A DNA stretch of 42,329 nucleotides from CANDYO01 sp049653745 (GCA_049653745.1 JBASGW010000062.1:1-42329), one strand, 5' to 3'. Shown: positions 1-9,781, counted from the first letter of the stretch. Translations and numbers: made by a program. The notes: generated by a model from the sequence alone, not told the origin.

Positions 1-124
1 TTGGATCTGTATTTTGCAAAGCAAAAGAGGCAGGTGAATTTTTGTTATCGAAAGATAGTTCCTTGATATAATGCCCATTTATTGCAATAGATGGTAGTTG
101 ATTTTCTGGTGTATTTTTGTTCAT
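1..124 (-). CDS. secB: Protein-export chaperone SecB, N-terminal part (cut by window edge)
   Basis: The reverse strand from an ATG at 124 encodes 41 residues with the SecB N-terminal signature: a short acidic/polar start, then INGHYIKELSFDNKNSPASF, which matches the family pattern 'hydrophobic-N-x-QYIKDLSFENPNAP'. SecB is a cytoplasmic tetramer that keeps precursor proteins unfolded and hands them to SecA. A good ribosome binding site (AGGAAAA) lies just upstream of the ATG. The rest of the gene is outside the window. It lies downstream of three FG-GAP genes on the same strand, separated from the nearest by about 105 bp, so it may have its own promoter or be read through from them. Identification rests on a short segment, but the motif is distinctive. 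Confidence 0.85.
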   Translation of the reverse strand, partial: MNKNTPENQLPSIAINGHYIKELSFDNKNSPASFALQNTDP

Positions 125-229
125 AAAATTTTCCTATAATTAAAATTTAATGATGCCTTTTATAGCCTCATATTCTTGTTAATAAAACTAAAGCTCCTGA
201 GCTAAATTAATTAGCGGTCTGATGCATTA

Positions 230-1933
230 TTAAAGTGCAGTGTCTCCTATATGATCAGCAGCTTTTGAAGCAAGCGACTCACCAACAAAAGGCCAAAAAT
301 CATGAGTATAAGCATATAAAGCATAACCTGTAATTCCTAATACAGCTGCTCCTCCAATAGCGATTCCTGTAATCAATCCTATATCATCCGTAGTTGAAGT
401 TGAGCTTGAATCATCAGATTCGCTTGAGTCACTAGATCCATATACAACATAAGTGCTCCCTGTACATATCGCTTCATAACATGGCTCTACATCTGGCACT
501 CCAATGATTAAGTCGTCATATCCATCTTTATTAATATCACCAGCTCCACTAACTGAATATCCATATGCATAGTCACCAATAATAGAAAAACCTTGCGTTG
601 CAGTTAGGTCAGCAAGATTTATAGTGCTTGAAATTGATGTAGCTCCATATATCACATAAACTGCACCTGAGAAAAGATACTCTAATTCAGGGCTAGTGGC
701 TCCAATAATAATGTCATCGTACCCATCATTATTTACATCACCTGCATTATCAACTGACAAACCAAGATAACTTCCAGCGTAATCGCCGTTAACAGTAAAG
801 CCTTGAGTTGTAGTTAAAGCTATTAAAGATACAGTATCGTAAGACATAGAATATTTTCCATACACAATATATGATGCACCTTCTTCATTAGAATTTGCGT
901 AAGGTGCTCCAATAATAACATCACCGTACCCATCATTATTCATATCTCCAGCACTACTAACTGAATAACCACAAGAGCTATATGCTTCTCCTGACATAGA
1001 AAAACCATACTGATCTGTAGCTATTTTTTTAAGATTTATTGCAACAGGAAGAGATTTATTACCATATATTACATAAGCACTACCATCGCAGCCGTTTCCT
1101 GAGCTAGCACTACATGATGAACTATCGACGTATCCAATAATTACATCATCATATCCATCTCCATTAATATCTCCTGCTCCATTTACTGCATAAAAGCCAA
1201 ATCCAGCTCCATATGTATAAAATCCTTGTGTTATAGTTATGTTTGCTAGGTATACGGTATCTGGAAAAGACCTTTGTCCATATACAACATAAGCTCCAAC
1301 ATAATTGCCAATGGATGAAGCTTGACGTGCTCCAATAATTATATCACTGTATCCGTCATTATTTATGTCACCCGCTCCACTAACTGAATAACCAAACTCA
1401 TTATCACACCCATAAAGACCAATAATAGAAAACCCTTGTGCTGCTGTTAAATTTGCAAGATTTATAGAGCTAAGAAGAGTCGCAGTTCCGTAGACGACAT
1501 AAGATTCACCATAAACGCCCATGTTTGATCCTGCTGATCCAGCTAAAGGGGCGCCAATAATTATATCACTGTATCCATCATTATTTATATCACCAGCTCC
1601 TCTAACCGAGTAACCACTTTTAGCACTATATGTAGGATATTCGTATGCTAGGTATATTGAAAATCCTTCCACTTCAGTTATATGTGCAAGGTTTATGTTA
1701 GTAAAGGAGCTTGTGCCATACACTATATAAGATTGGCCAGTTATAGTGTATGAATCATAATCAGCACCTGAACTTGCGCTAGGTGCTCCAATAATCATAT
1801 CATCATAACCATCATTATTAAAGTCTCCTATACTACTAACTGACCATCCGCTTTGACTATATGTAGCTGCTCCAGAAATAGATATAGTATCTTGTGAATT
1901 TGTGAGACTTCTTAAATTTATATTTTTTAACAT
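230..1933 (-). CDS. FG-GAP repeat protein, one seven-bladed propeller plus C-terminal TM (integrin-alpha-like)
   Basis: The 567-residue protein contains seven FG-GAP repeats between about residues 25 and 495. Each carries a calcium-loop motif of the type GDxNxDGYxDxIIGAP followed by a YVVYG strand. Seven repeats are the number needed for one integrin-alpha-type beta-propeller. A Ser/Asp/Thr-rich stretch (about 492-515) leads into one transmembrane segment (about 518-543, rich in Gly/Ala/Ile) and a tail of about 25 residues. There is no hydrophobic N-terminal signal: the protein begins MLKNINLRSLTNSQ and enters the first blade at once. The start is supported by an AGAGGT Shine-Dalgarno. It is the last of three adjacent same-strand FG-GAP genes. 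FG-GAP propellers in other proteins bind ligands or mediate adhesion; the ligand and export route here are unknown. Confidence 0.85.
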   Translation of the reverse strand: MLKNINLRSLTNSQDTISISGAATYSQSGWSVSSIGDFNNDGYDDMIIGAPSASSGADYDSYTITGQSYIVYGTSSFTNINLAHITEVEGFSIYLAYEYPTYSAKSGYSVRGAGDINNDGYSDIIIGAPLAGSAGSNMGVYGESYVVYGTATLLSSINLANLTAAQGFSIIGLYGCDNEFGYSVSGAGDINNDGYSDIIIGARQASSIGNYVGAYVVYGQRSFPDTVYLANITITQGFYTYGAGFGFYAVNGAGDINGDGYDDVIIGYVDSSSCSASSGNGCDGSAYVIYGNKSLPVAINLKKIATDQYGFSMSGEAYSSCGYSVSSAGDMNNDGYGDVIIGAPYANSNEEGASYIVYGKYSMSYDTVSLIALTTTQGFTVNGDYAGSYLGLSVDNAGDVNNDGYDDIIIGATSPELEYLFSGAVYVIYGATSISSTINLADLTATQGFSIIGDYAYGYSVSGAGDINKDGYDDLIIGVPDVEPCYEAICTGSTYVVYGSSDSSESDDSSSTSTTDDIGLITGIAIGGAAVLGITGYALYAYTHDFWPFVGESLASKAADHIGDTAL

Positions 1934-1977
1934 TTGTATTACCTCTTATAATTTTTATTAAAAAAATGAATAATCTT

Positions 1978-2778
1978 TTAGTTATCAAAATTTTGTGATA
2001 CTCCTATCATCTTATTGATAATATCAATGCCACAAGCATAAATTTCTCCTACATAATCCACCACTGGCTCCACACCCTCCTTCGTCTCAACCGGCACTAT
2101 ATCCATCACCATCCTGCTCATATAATCCACCGCAAAAGCTGATGCTATCACTGACATACACTGCTTCGCGTTCTGCATTGCCATAGCCACATTGCTCATA
2201 TCTATACTCACATACTGGCTGCTTATGGCAAATGTAATAGCGTCCGCAATATATGGCACTACTATATCTGCAGTTGTTGGTATGCTCGGCTCGCTCGTTG
2301 CTTTATACATAGCGTAACAATCAGCTCCAGCAAGACTCGCACTAATGCTTAAATCATAGCCAGTGAATGAGCACTCAGCTTCTGGTAATAGCCATTTGGT
2401 GATTGCGCATTTGGCAAGACTTGGCAATGTATACGCCAGAATTGAGGCGCCACAATATTTGGCCATCTCGAAGCTGCTCATAGGTTTATCTTGGGCTAAT
2501 GCATCCTGTCTTTGCTCAGCTAAATAACTAGCTGAAACAAGTCTCATTGCATAGCTGGAAGTAGCAATAGTAGAGGTGATCACTCCATTGGATATGCTCT
2601 CATATGGTAGCAATGCTGCAGCGGCATTTCCTAGAATTAGGTGGGTAGTGATGAGAATAGGCTTATTGTCTAGAACCTCAGGTAAACTCAAGTTGAAGCC
2701 TTGCGCTACATACTTGATTATCGGTATGTATTCAACTAATTGCTGTGCACTAAGTAATGAGATCATCAGGTTGTTTGA
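1978..2778 (-). repeat. Paralogous C-terminal domain, copy 1 (copy 2 at 5207-6016)
   Basis: The DNA encoding the last 266 residues of the FG-GAP protein at 1978-5106 is clearly similar to 5207-6016, with long exactly matching stretches and the same order of motifs (LLSAQQ, IIKY, HLILGNAAAALLPYE, CGAS, PEAEC, GADCYAMYKATSEP, SQYVSIDMS). Upstream of this block the two genes diverge strongly, so the block behaves as an independent duplicated or gene-converted module. Confidence 0.8.
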
Positions 2779-5106
2779 GGTAGAAGAGGGTGCCATAGGT
2801 TTAGCCTTTGGATTGCCATCTGCAAATATCTCTTTTATGGTATCTTTAATTTCATTAATATCATTTGAAATATAGCCTTGATAATCCAAGAGTGTGTTCA
2901 CAGCTTTAGTACTACCAATTTCATGAGCGTATTTAAAGATTTCAGAAGCTTGAGGGTGGTTAAGTAGGGGGGTATTGTAACGAATGTTAGGAACAGCATA
3001 TACAGTGGCATGATTTTCAACATCATCTAATTGAGTTGCATCCTTGATGATAGGGTTTATAGTATGAGCAGAATTATCTTGTCCATCTAAAGCAGAATTG
3101 GTAGACAATGTTTCCATAGAAATTCCTCCTGCAACACTATCTGAGCGTGCTTGCTTCTTGGATATTCTAGAATGCTCAGCTTCAAAGCTATTTAAGAAAA
3201 AGTTGTACAATGTTCCTTTAACATAACCTAATTCATTATAGCTCTTTAAACAGCATAATGTTTGTGTAGTTTGAATATACTTATGAGCTATTAAATAGTC
3301 ACGAATTTGATTTTTTTCGGATTGCAATAAAGTAAATGATTGAGATATATGTGGACTTTCTATGCTTTTCCTAATTGTGTTATATAATAGTTTTGAAATA
3401 CCGTGGTTATCATGATCAATATCTAATAATATATATTCTTTAAACTTAACAATGCATATCAGCTGGTTATTTAAAGAAAGTTTTATACCTATTTCATTTT
3501 CTTTTAGAGAAATATATGGATTATATAATACATAATTATGACTCCAGTTATCCAAAATATACATAGCTATCTTATTACGAAAAACATAAGCCGTAACAAA
3601 GCTAAGTACTGGAAGAGCAAAACTTGAAGCTGTTTTAAATTCTAAAGTATTGTACCATATAGTATTTGTTGGTTGGGTTGATTCTTCTGGTTCTATAGTT
3701 GGCATTGTAGTTGGAAATGAAGTTGGAGCAGATGAAATAAAAGCTCCACCATAAATAAGATAGACCTCTCCCATATTTGAATTTGCTGCAGGTGCTCCGA
3801 TAATTAGATCATCATATCCATCGTTATTAAAATCACCTGCAAAAGATACTTTTGAGCTTCCGTCACCAGCGTTTGCACCTTGGAAAGAAATACCTTGTGT
3901 GTAATTTAAATTATCTAAGTTAATTGTACTCGGTAATGTTTTATTACCAAAGATAACGAAAGATAATCCAGCATTAGTTCTTCCATTAGGATCTGCATTT
4001 CCAGCTCCTATAAGAATGTCATTATACCCATCTCCATTAAAATCTCCAATACCACCTGTTGCAGCGCCGCTGTTAGCTGGTCCATATATATATATGCCTT
4101 GAGTTCCCAAGTTATCAAGTTCAATAATACCTGGCATTGATTTGTTTCCATACACTACATAACTATCACCTATACTCATAGTGCCTACAATTAGGTCATC
4201 ATAGCCATCTTTATTAATATCTCCAAGTCCACTAAATGAATAACCAGCCTCGCTGCTTTTAGGTCCAAACATTGTAAATCCAAGCGAAATTGTTAAATTA
4301 GCAAGATTTATTTCTTTTGGGAGTAACGCAGCACCGAAGATAACACAAACGCCATTGTAACCATATCCAATTAAGATATCAACATACCCATCTCCGTTTA
4401 CATCTCCAACTCTTTGTACACCACCGCTGTAACTATATAGTGCACCATAAGTTTTAATACCATATTGACTGACATCACTAAGATGTATTACGGGTGGCAG
4501 ACTTTTCGAGCCATATAGCATATATGAAGATCCCTTGGTATCATCAGCTTGCCAGGCTCCTATCAACATATCATCGTATCCATCATGATTAATATCCCCT
4601 ACACCACTAACTGAACATCCACTCTGATCACCAGCTTGTGCTCCATCTATTGTAACACCGTAGGGCCCAATCACTAAAAGGTTTAGATCGCCAGAATTAG
4701 TTTTATTACCGTATATTATAAAAGACTGGCCAGCATTTGAGTTTGCATAAGGAGCTCCGATAATTATGTCATCATACCCATCATTATTTATATCACCAAG
4801 TCCACTAACTGATGATCCGCTATAAATGGAAGGAACGCCACCTGCTATTTGAAATGCATGTTTTGTTCCCAATTGTGATATAGCTATCTGACCACCAAAA
4901 TGATTTGTTGTACCATAAATAACATAACTGACACCACCCCCACTGCCTGCATTCGGTGCGCTCACGATAAAATCATCATAGCCATCATTGTTTACGTCAC
5001 CAAGTCCACTAACCGCCGCACCAAGATTACCATTTACTAATGTGCCAGTGAATTTTATACCTTGCGATGATGTTAAAGAATCCAAATTTATACTGATTGA
5101 TGTCAT
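1978..5106 (-). CDS. Large FG-GAP protein: 7-bladed propeller, PT stalk, TM, unknown C-terminal membrane domain
   Basis: The 1042 residues divide as follows. A first part (1 to about 455) has seven FG-GAP motifs; the fourth and sixth are degenerate. A Pro/Thr-rich linker follows (about 462-485, PTxxPT pattern), then a hydrophobic segment (about 490-510), then a polar middle region (about 510-775) I do not recognise. The C-terminal domain (about 777-1042) is rich in Ala/Ser/Ile and has several possible membrane helices. That last domain is nearly identical to the end of the neighbouring protein encoded upstream at 5207-9781. No N-terminal signal peptide is visible. The ATG at 5106 has a TGGAGAAAGT Shine-Dalgarno. 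The gene lies 44 bp upstream of the next FG-GAP gene and 100 bp downstream of the previous one, so co-transcription is plausible. Function is unknown; a surface or host-directed protein is an inference. Confidence 0.85.
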   Translation of the reverse strand: MTSISINLDSLTSSQGIKFTGTLVNGNLGAAVSGLGDVNNDGYDDFIVSAPNAGSGGGVSYVIYGTTNHFGGQIAISQLGTKHAFQIAGGVPSIYSGSSVSGLGDINNDGYDDIIIGAPYANSNAGQSFIIYGNKTNSGDLNLLVIGPYGVTIDGAQAGDQSGCSVSGVGDINHDGYDDMLIGAWQADDTKGSSYMLYGSKSLPPVIHLSDVSQYGIKTYGALYSYSGGVQRVGDVNGDGYVDILIGYGYNGVCVIFGAALLPKEINLANLTISLGFTMFGPKSSEAGYSFSGLGDINKDGYDDLIVGTMSIGDSYVVYGNKSMPGIIELDNLGTQGIYIYGPANSGAATGGIGDFNGDGYNDILIGAGNADPNGRTNAGLSFVIFGNKTLPSTINLDNLNYTQGISFQGANAGDGSSKVSFAGDFNNDGYDDLIIGAPAANSNMGEVYLIYGGAFISSAPTSFPTTMPTIEPEESTQPTNTIWYNTLEFKTASSFALPVLSFVTAYVFRNKIAMYILDNWSHNYVLYNPYISLKENEIGIKLSLNNQLICIVKFKEYILLDIDHDNHGISKLLYNTIRKSIESPHISQSFTLLQSEKNQIRDYLIAHKYIQTTQTLCCLKSYNELGYVKGTLYNFFLNSFEAEHSRISKKQARSDSVAGGISMETLSTNSALDGQDNSAHTINPIIKDATQLDDVENHATVYAVPNIRYNTPLLNHPQASEIFKYAHEIGSTKAVNTLLDYQGYISNDINEIKDTIKEIFADGNPKAKPMAPSSTSNNLMISLLSAQQLVEYIPIIKYVAQGFNLSLPEVLDNKPILITTHLILGNAAAALLPYESISNGVITSTIATSSYAMRLVSASYLAEQRQDALAQDKPMSSFEMAKYCGASILAYTLPSLAKCAITKWLLPEAECSFTGYDLSISASLAGADCYAMYKATSEPSIPTTADIVVPYIADAITFAISSQYVSIDMSNVAMAMQNAKQCMSVIASAFAVDYMSRMVMDIVPVETKEGVEPVVDYVGEIYACGIDIINKMIGVSQNFDN

Positions 5107-5206
5107 ACTTTCTCCATTTTACGCTTTTGTTAGATCACTGCTTAGGAATTAAACTATTTCATTTATGGGTTGAATAATTTTGTCATCTTAAACAAGTGAT
5201 TACAGG

Positions 5207-6016
5207 CTATAATTCGCCTTTTAAATTTAAGTTATCTGATATAATTCCTGTTATTGAATAAAAAGTATTTTCAACATAATCCACTACTGGCTCCACATAA
5301 TTATCTTTCATTTCACTAGGAACTATATCCATCATCACTCTTCCTACATAATCCACCGCAACAACTGATGCTACCGCTGACATACACTGCTTCACGCTCT
5401 GCATTGCCATCGTCGCACTACTCATATCGATACTCACATACTGGCTGGTTATGGCAAATGCAATAGCGTCCGCAATATATGGTATCAGCACATCTGCAGT
5501 TGTTGGTATGATTGGCTCGCTCGTTGCTTTATACATAGCATAGCAATCAGCTCCAGCAAGACTTGCGCTGAGCCCCAAGTCATAGCCGATGAGTGAACAC
5601 TCAGCTTCTGGTATAAACCATTTGGTAGCTGCGCATTTAGCAAGGTTTGGTAACGTATATGCTAGCATTGAGGCGCCGCAATATTTGAGCGTTTCAAAGC
5701 TACTCATCGGTACATCTTGAGATAATACCTCTTGTCTTTGTTCAACTAAATAACCAGCTGATACCAGCCTTATCACATAGATAGAAGTAGCAATAGTTGA
5801 GGTAATCATGCCATTGGTCATGCTCTCGTATGGTAGTAAGGCCGCAGCAGCATTTCCTAGTATGAGGTGTGAGGTTATGAGCATAGACTTATTGCCTAGA
5901 ACCTCAGGTAGGCTCAAGTTGAAGCCATGTGCTATGTATTTGATTATTGGTATATATTCAACTATTTGCTGTGCGCTAAGTAACGAGATCATCAGGTTGT
6001 TATTTGAAGGAGAGGA
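5207..6016 (-). repeat. Paralogous C-terminal domain, copy 2 (copy 1 at 1978-2778)
   Basis: This is the partner of the block at 1978-2778. Over the first 60 residues of the domain I count about eight differences between the copies. Only the last ~25 residues are unrelated. The propellers of the same two proteins are far less alike, which points to recent duplication or conversion of the C-terminal module alone. Confidence 0.8.
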
Positions 6017-9000
6017 GTGCGCGTTATCTGTAGTAGTGGATTCTGCTTTTGTGGGTGTGTTTGCGATTTGAGCAGGAGCTTTAGTAGCAGAAATAGCTTG
6101 ATTTTCTGTCAGAAAGTTATAACCAAATAAGTTTTCTCCAAATTTAGCAAACTCCTCATTTTGTAATCTTACATGCTCTGGATCCATCATGGCGTCAATA
6201 GAGCAAACTACGCAGCTTTTTTTGTTATTACCATCACCTCTATAGCTTGCTCTCTTTTGTCTTGCAATTTCTGTTGCTTCATCTGACTGCGATGATTCGC
6301 TCAATGAAGGTAATTGAGAGTCTCTTAATGGATTATTGGTGGCTTGCCCACTTTCCATGATATATTCAGGAATCCTACTTTCTGATGCAGCATTCATTTC
6401 TGTCATTTCTATTTGTCTGGAATTTCTACGTCCATCTAGTTCACTTTTTTCTATTTGATTAGAGGCTCTACGTAAAAGAACCTCTTGATTTCTTTCGTTT
6501 TCTTCTTTCCAATCAAGATATTTACTCATAAATGCATATTCACAAGCTTTATATAAGTAGCTCTTAGCAGCATTTATACAAGTAGACCTATCATCTTTGT
6601 ATGGTTCCCAAATTTCTAAAACTCTAAAACAAATTTGCTTAGAAAATAATACAGGAATAGATGTAACTCCAAAAACCATCAAAGGAATTGCATATGGATG
6701 ATCTTCTGTCCAAACTTTAGCTCCGTGCTCCCATGAAGTAGGATTAAAAGTTGGATAAACAGTTGGTGATGGAGTGCTTCCTTCTTGTATTCTATTTTGA
6801 GAGCCATATACAATATAGCTAGAATGACTTCCTATACCAGGTGAACCAACAATTATGTCAGTAAAGTTATCATGATTTATGTCACCACCTCCACTAACTG
6901 ATTCTCCAGTTCTTCCTAAATTATCCCCCCCTTCTATTGTAAATCCTTTAGAATTTAAAGGATCAGCATTTTCAAAGCTAGCAAGATCAATAACTATCTT
7001 TTCATATGTTGAATAAAATCCATATACCAAATAAGCTTTACCTTTTCCAGCATCAGCTTCTGGAGCACCAATTATTACATCATCATAACCGTCATGATTT
7101 ACATCCCCTGCAGAAGAAACGGAATAGCCACTATTACCTGCATAATTTGTTTCTCCGTTAATGATGAAGCCTTGAGTGGCACTTAATCCCTGAGATAAAT
7201 CAATACTTGTATAATATTTTTCAGGCTTACCATAAATTATGTAGCTAATTCCATCTCCATTATTTGCATTCGGCGAACCAATTATAATATCGTCATAACC
7301 ATCATTATTCACATCTCCAGCGCCGCTAACTGACCAACCACAACCATCACCACTATTGGCTCCATAAATAGAAAAGCCTTGAGTAATATCATCAGGTTTA
7401 TTACTAAGGTTAATATCTGAAATGGTTTCTGAACCATAAATTAGGTAACTTACACCTTTACCATTATATGCACCTGGTGCTCCTATAATTATATCTGCAT
7501 AGCCATCCTTATCAAAATCACCAGCTCCTCCTATTGACCAACCTGTTTGGTCTTTAGTATTTATCCCTGAAATAGCAAAACCCTTATTAGATGTTAATTG
7601 AGCAAGATATATATCAGCACTCTTACCGCCACTTCCAAATATTATGTAACATTTATTAACGCCAGGTGCTCCAATAGCAATATCGTTATGTCCATTATTA
7701 TTAAAATCTCCAATTCCGCTAACTGAATAACCAGTTTGGTCATTTTTTGTTGTACCAATAACAGAAAATCCTTGAGTTGATTGTAAATGATCAAGATAAA
7801 TAGGATCAATATTAGTTTTGTTGCCATATATAACATAAACTATTCCTGTTCTATCTGTTGCACCTGGAGCTCCTATAATAATATCATCAAGGCCATCTTC
7901 GTTCATATCTAATGCGGTACTAACTGAAGTGCCGCTTTTGGTATTCTCTTTTCCATAAATATAAAACCCTTTTGGTGAATATCCAGCTGTAGTATTTGCA
8001 CTTTTTCCAGTAGGCATTACCGTAGGACTTGCAATGGGGTTAGGTGTAGGAGCGGCATGGGGACTTTTAGTAGGGGCTACAGTAGGTATTGATGTAGGAT
8101 TAAAGTCTTTAGGTGTAAACGCTAGAAGTTGATTTTCAAGGGTTTCATTATTACCAAACATAACATAACATGCGCCAGCTCCGCTATTTATTACAGGAGC
8201 TCCTATAATAACATCACCAAAGACATCTCCGTTAAAATTGCCTATATTGCTAACGGAATGTCCAAACTGAGACGTGGAATCTTGAGCTTTTAAAAAAATA
8301 GTATTGCCAAAAGTACTCACGTTAGTATCAAGATTAAAAGTACTTTTTCCAAGTATTACATAAGCGTTTTGAACTCCAGCAACAAGTTGATCTCCTGTTT
8401 CTACTAGACCAATATTGCCCGGAGCTCCAACTATTATATCCAAATAGCCATCACCGTTTACATCACCAGCTCCGCTAACTGCTGCACCTAAATGAGCATA
8501 ATTAGGAGCATAACTAAAAATTCTAAAACCCTGAGTTTCATCAAAACTGTTCAAATCTATGTTATATAATTTTCTATTTCCATATATTACATAACTTACT
8601 CCTGAATACTGCTCAGCAATTATTACCGCTTCAGGCGCCCCAATTATTACGTCATCATAACCATCACGGTTAATATCTCCAACATTACTAACTGAATATC
8701 CACTAAAATCTTCAAAATCTATGCCATAAATTGCAATTCCTTTGTTTTCTGTTAATTGAGTAAGGTTAATATCTGTGTTAATTGATTTTCCATAAATGAT
8801 ATAAGTAATGCCTGCTTTATTATTTATCCAAGGAGCCCCTATAATTACATCAGCAAATCCATCGCCGTTTACATCACCAGCCCCACTTACTGAATATCCA
8901 GTTTTGCTACCTGCCGCTCCACCATATATAGCAAATCCGGTGGCAGAATTTAAGCTGCTTAAATTGATATTATGCAGAGTTTTGTTTCCATATACCACAT

Positions 9001-9781
9001 AAGCTGCACCAACATCAGTAGCAGCAGTTTTATAGTCTGCGGAAGGAGCGCCAATAATAATATCAGGATACCCATCCCCATTTACATCACCGGCTCCACT
9101 GACTGACCATCCAGACTGATCTCCATAATGGATTCCTTCGACTGAAATAAAAGCTTTGTAATTTGTTTTGCTCCCTAAGTAAATCCAACTATATCCATAA
9201 CAATTATAATATAAAGTGCCACAATTTAGAAAAGGATAACCACCATTATCATTATATGCTCCTACTATAATATCATCATATCCATCATTATCTATATCAC
9301 CAATTCCGCTAACGGAATAACCAAAATAACTATTAGTGTAACCATAATCATTGAAACCATAAATCAATCCTGCTGAACTTCCGTACCATATTTCAATGTA
9401 ACCCGCATTGTTATCGACGCCGGGAGCTCCGATAACAACATCTGGGAATCCATCTCCATTAAAATCACCAGCTCCGCTGATAGAATATCCCCACTGATTA
9501 CTAGAACCGGTATCGTATATTCGAGCGATTGGAGTAATTGGATGTGATAAATCAATATTACTTGATGTTCCATTTCCATAAATTATATATATTGAAGCAT
9601 CAATGTCATTTGTTTTATCTGCTACGGGCGCGCCTACAATAACATCATCTAACCCATCTTTATCTACGTCTCCAACCCCACTAACAGAATAGCCCAAAGA
9701 GTTAGAAATACTATTTTTAGGATTATTAAAAATGCTAAAACCTGCTGTTTTAAGATTTATATTTTTTGTATTTTGCGCCAT
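5207..9781 (-). CDS. Giant FG-GAP protein with two seven-repeat propellers and the shared C-terminal membrane domain
   Basis: This is the largest protein of the window, about 1524 residues. Eight FG-GAP motifs precede a Pro/Thr-rich linker (about 560-600) and six follow it, fourteen in all, as expected for two seven-bladed propellers. A second PT-rich linker (about 995-1015), a hydrophobic segment (about 1028-1046), a charged middle region with a CVVC pair, and a hydrophobic C-terminal domain (about 1260 to end) follow. The last domain matches the C-terminus of the protein at 1978-5106 over almost its whole length. Two in-frame ATGs lie close together at the start. The one at 9781 is preferred because a GGAAG Shine-Dalgarno sits at the right distance; the upstream ATG at 9793 would add four residues. 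Repeats 8 and 10 have lost calcium-loop residues. There is no N-terminal signal peptide. Confidence 0.85.
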   Translation of the reverse strand: MAQNTKNINLKTAGFSIFNNPKNSISNSLGYSVSGVGDVDKDGLDDVIVGAPVADKTNDIDASIYIIYGNGTSSNIDLSHPITPIARIYDTGSSNQWGYSISGAGDFNGDGFPDVVIGAPGVDNNAGYIEIWYGSSAGLIYGFNDYGYTNSYFGYSVSGIGDIDNDGYDDIIVGAYNDNGGYPFLNCGTLYYNCYGYSWIYLGSKTNYKAFISVEGIHYGDQSGWSVSGAGDVNGDGYPDIIIGAPSADYKTAATDVGAAYVVYGNKTLHNINLSSLNSATGFAIYGGAAGSKTGYSVSGAGDVNGDGFADVIIGAPWINNKAGITYIIYGKSINTDINLTQLTENKGIAIYGIDFEDFSGYSVSNVGDINRDGYDDVIIGAPEAVIIAEQYSGVSYVIYGNRKLYNIDLNSFDETQGFRIFSYAPNYAHLGAAVSGAGDVNGDGYLDIIVGAPGNIGLVETGDQLVAGVQNAYVILGKSTFNLDTNVSTFGNTIFLKAQDSTSQFGHSVSNIGNFNGDVFGDVIIGAPVINSGAGACYVMFGNNETLENQLLAFTPKDFNPTSIPTVAPTKSPHAAPTPNPIASPTVMPTGKSANTTAGYSPKGFYIYGKENTKSGTSVSTALDMNEDGLDDIIIGAPGATDRTGIVYVIYGNKTNIDPIYLDHLQSTQGFSVIGTTKNDQTGYSVSGIGDFNNNGHNDIAIGAPGVNKCYIIFGSGGKSADIYLAQLTSNKGFAISGINTKDQTGWSIGGAGDFDKDGYADIIIGAPGAYNGKGVSYLIYGSETISDINLSNKPDDITQGFSIYGANSGDGCGWSVSGAGDVNNDGYDDIIIGSPNANNGDGISYIIYGKPEKYYTSIDLSQGLSATQGFIINGETNYAGNSGYSVSSAGDVNHDGYDDVIIGAPEADAGKGKAYLVYGFYSTYEKIVIDLASFENADPLNSKGFTIEGGDNLGRTGESVSGGGDINHDNFTDIIVGSPGIGSHSSYIVYGSQNRIQEGSTPSPTVYPTFNPTSWEHGAKVWTEDHPYAIPLMVFGVTSIPVLFSKQICFRVLEIWEPYKDDRSTCINAAKSYLYKACEYAFMSKYLDWKEENERNQEVLLRRASNQIEKSELDGRRNSRQIEMTEMNAASESRIPEYIMESGQATNNPLRDSQLPSLSESSQSDEATEIARQKRASYRGDGNNKKSCVVCSIDAMMDPEHVRLQNEEFAKFGENLFGYNFLTENQAISATKAPAQIANTPTKAESTTTDNAHSSPSNNNLMISLLSAQQIVEYIPIIKYIAHGFNLSLPEVLGNKSMLITSHLILGNAAAALLPYESMTNGMITSTIATSIYVIRLVSAGYLVEQRQEVLSQDVPMSSFETLKYCGASMLAYTLPNLAKCAATKWFIPEAECSLIGYDLGLSASLAGADCYAMYKATSEPIIPTTADVLIPYIADAIAFAITSQYVSIDMSSATMAMQSVKQCMSAVASVVAVDYVGRVMMDIVPSEMKDNYVEPVVDYVENTFYSITGIISDNLNLKGEL

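Noticed and set aside
2576..2875. Plus-strand open frame, with a similar one at 5808-6071
   Set aside because: The two are similar only because they are antisense to the duplicated C-terminal domain; the sense frame is far longer and shows protein-level conservation.
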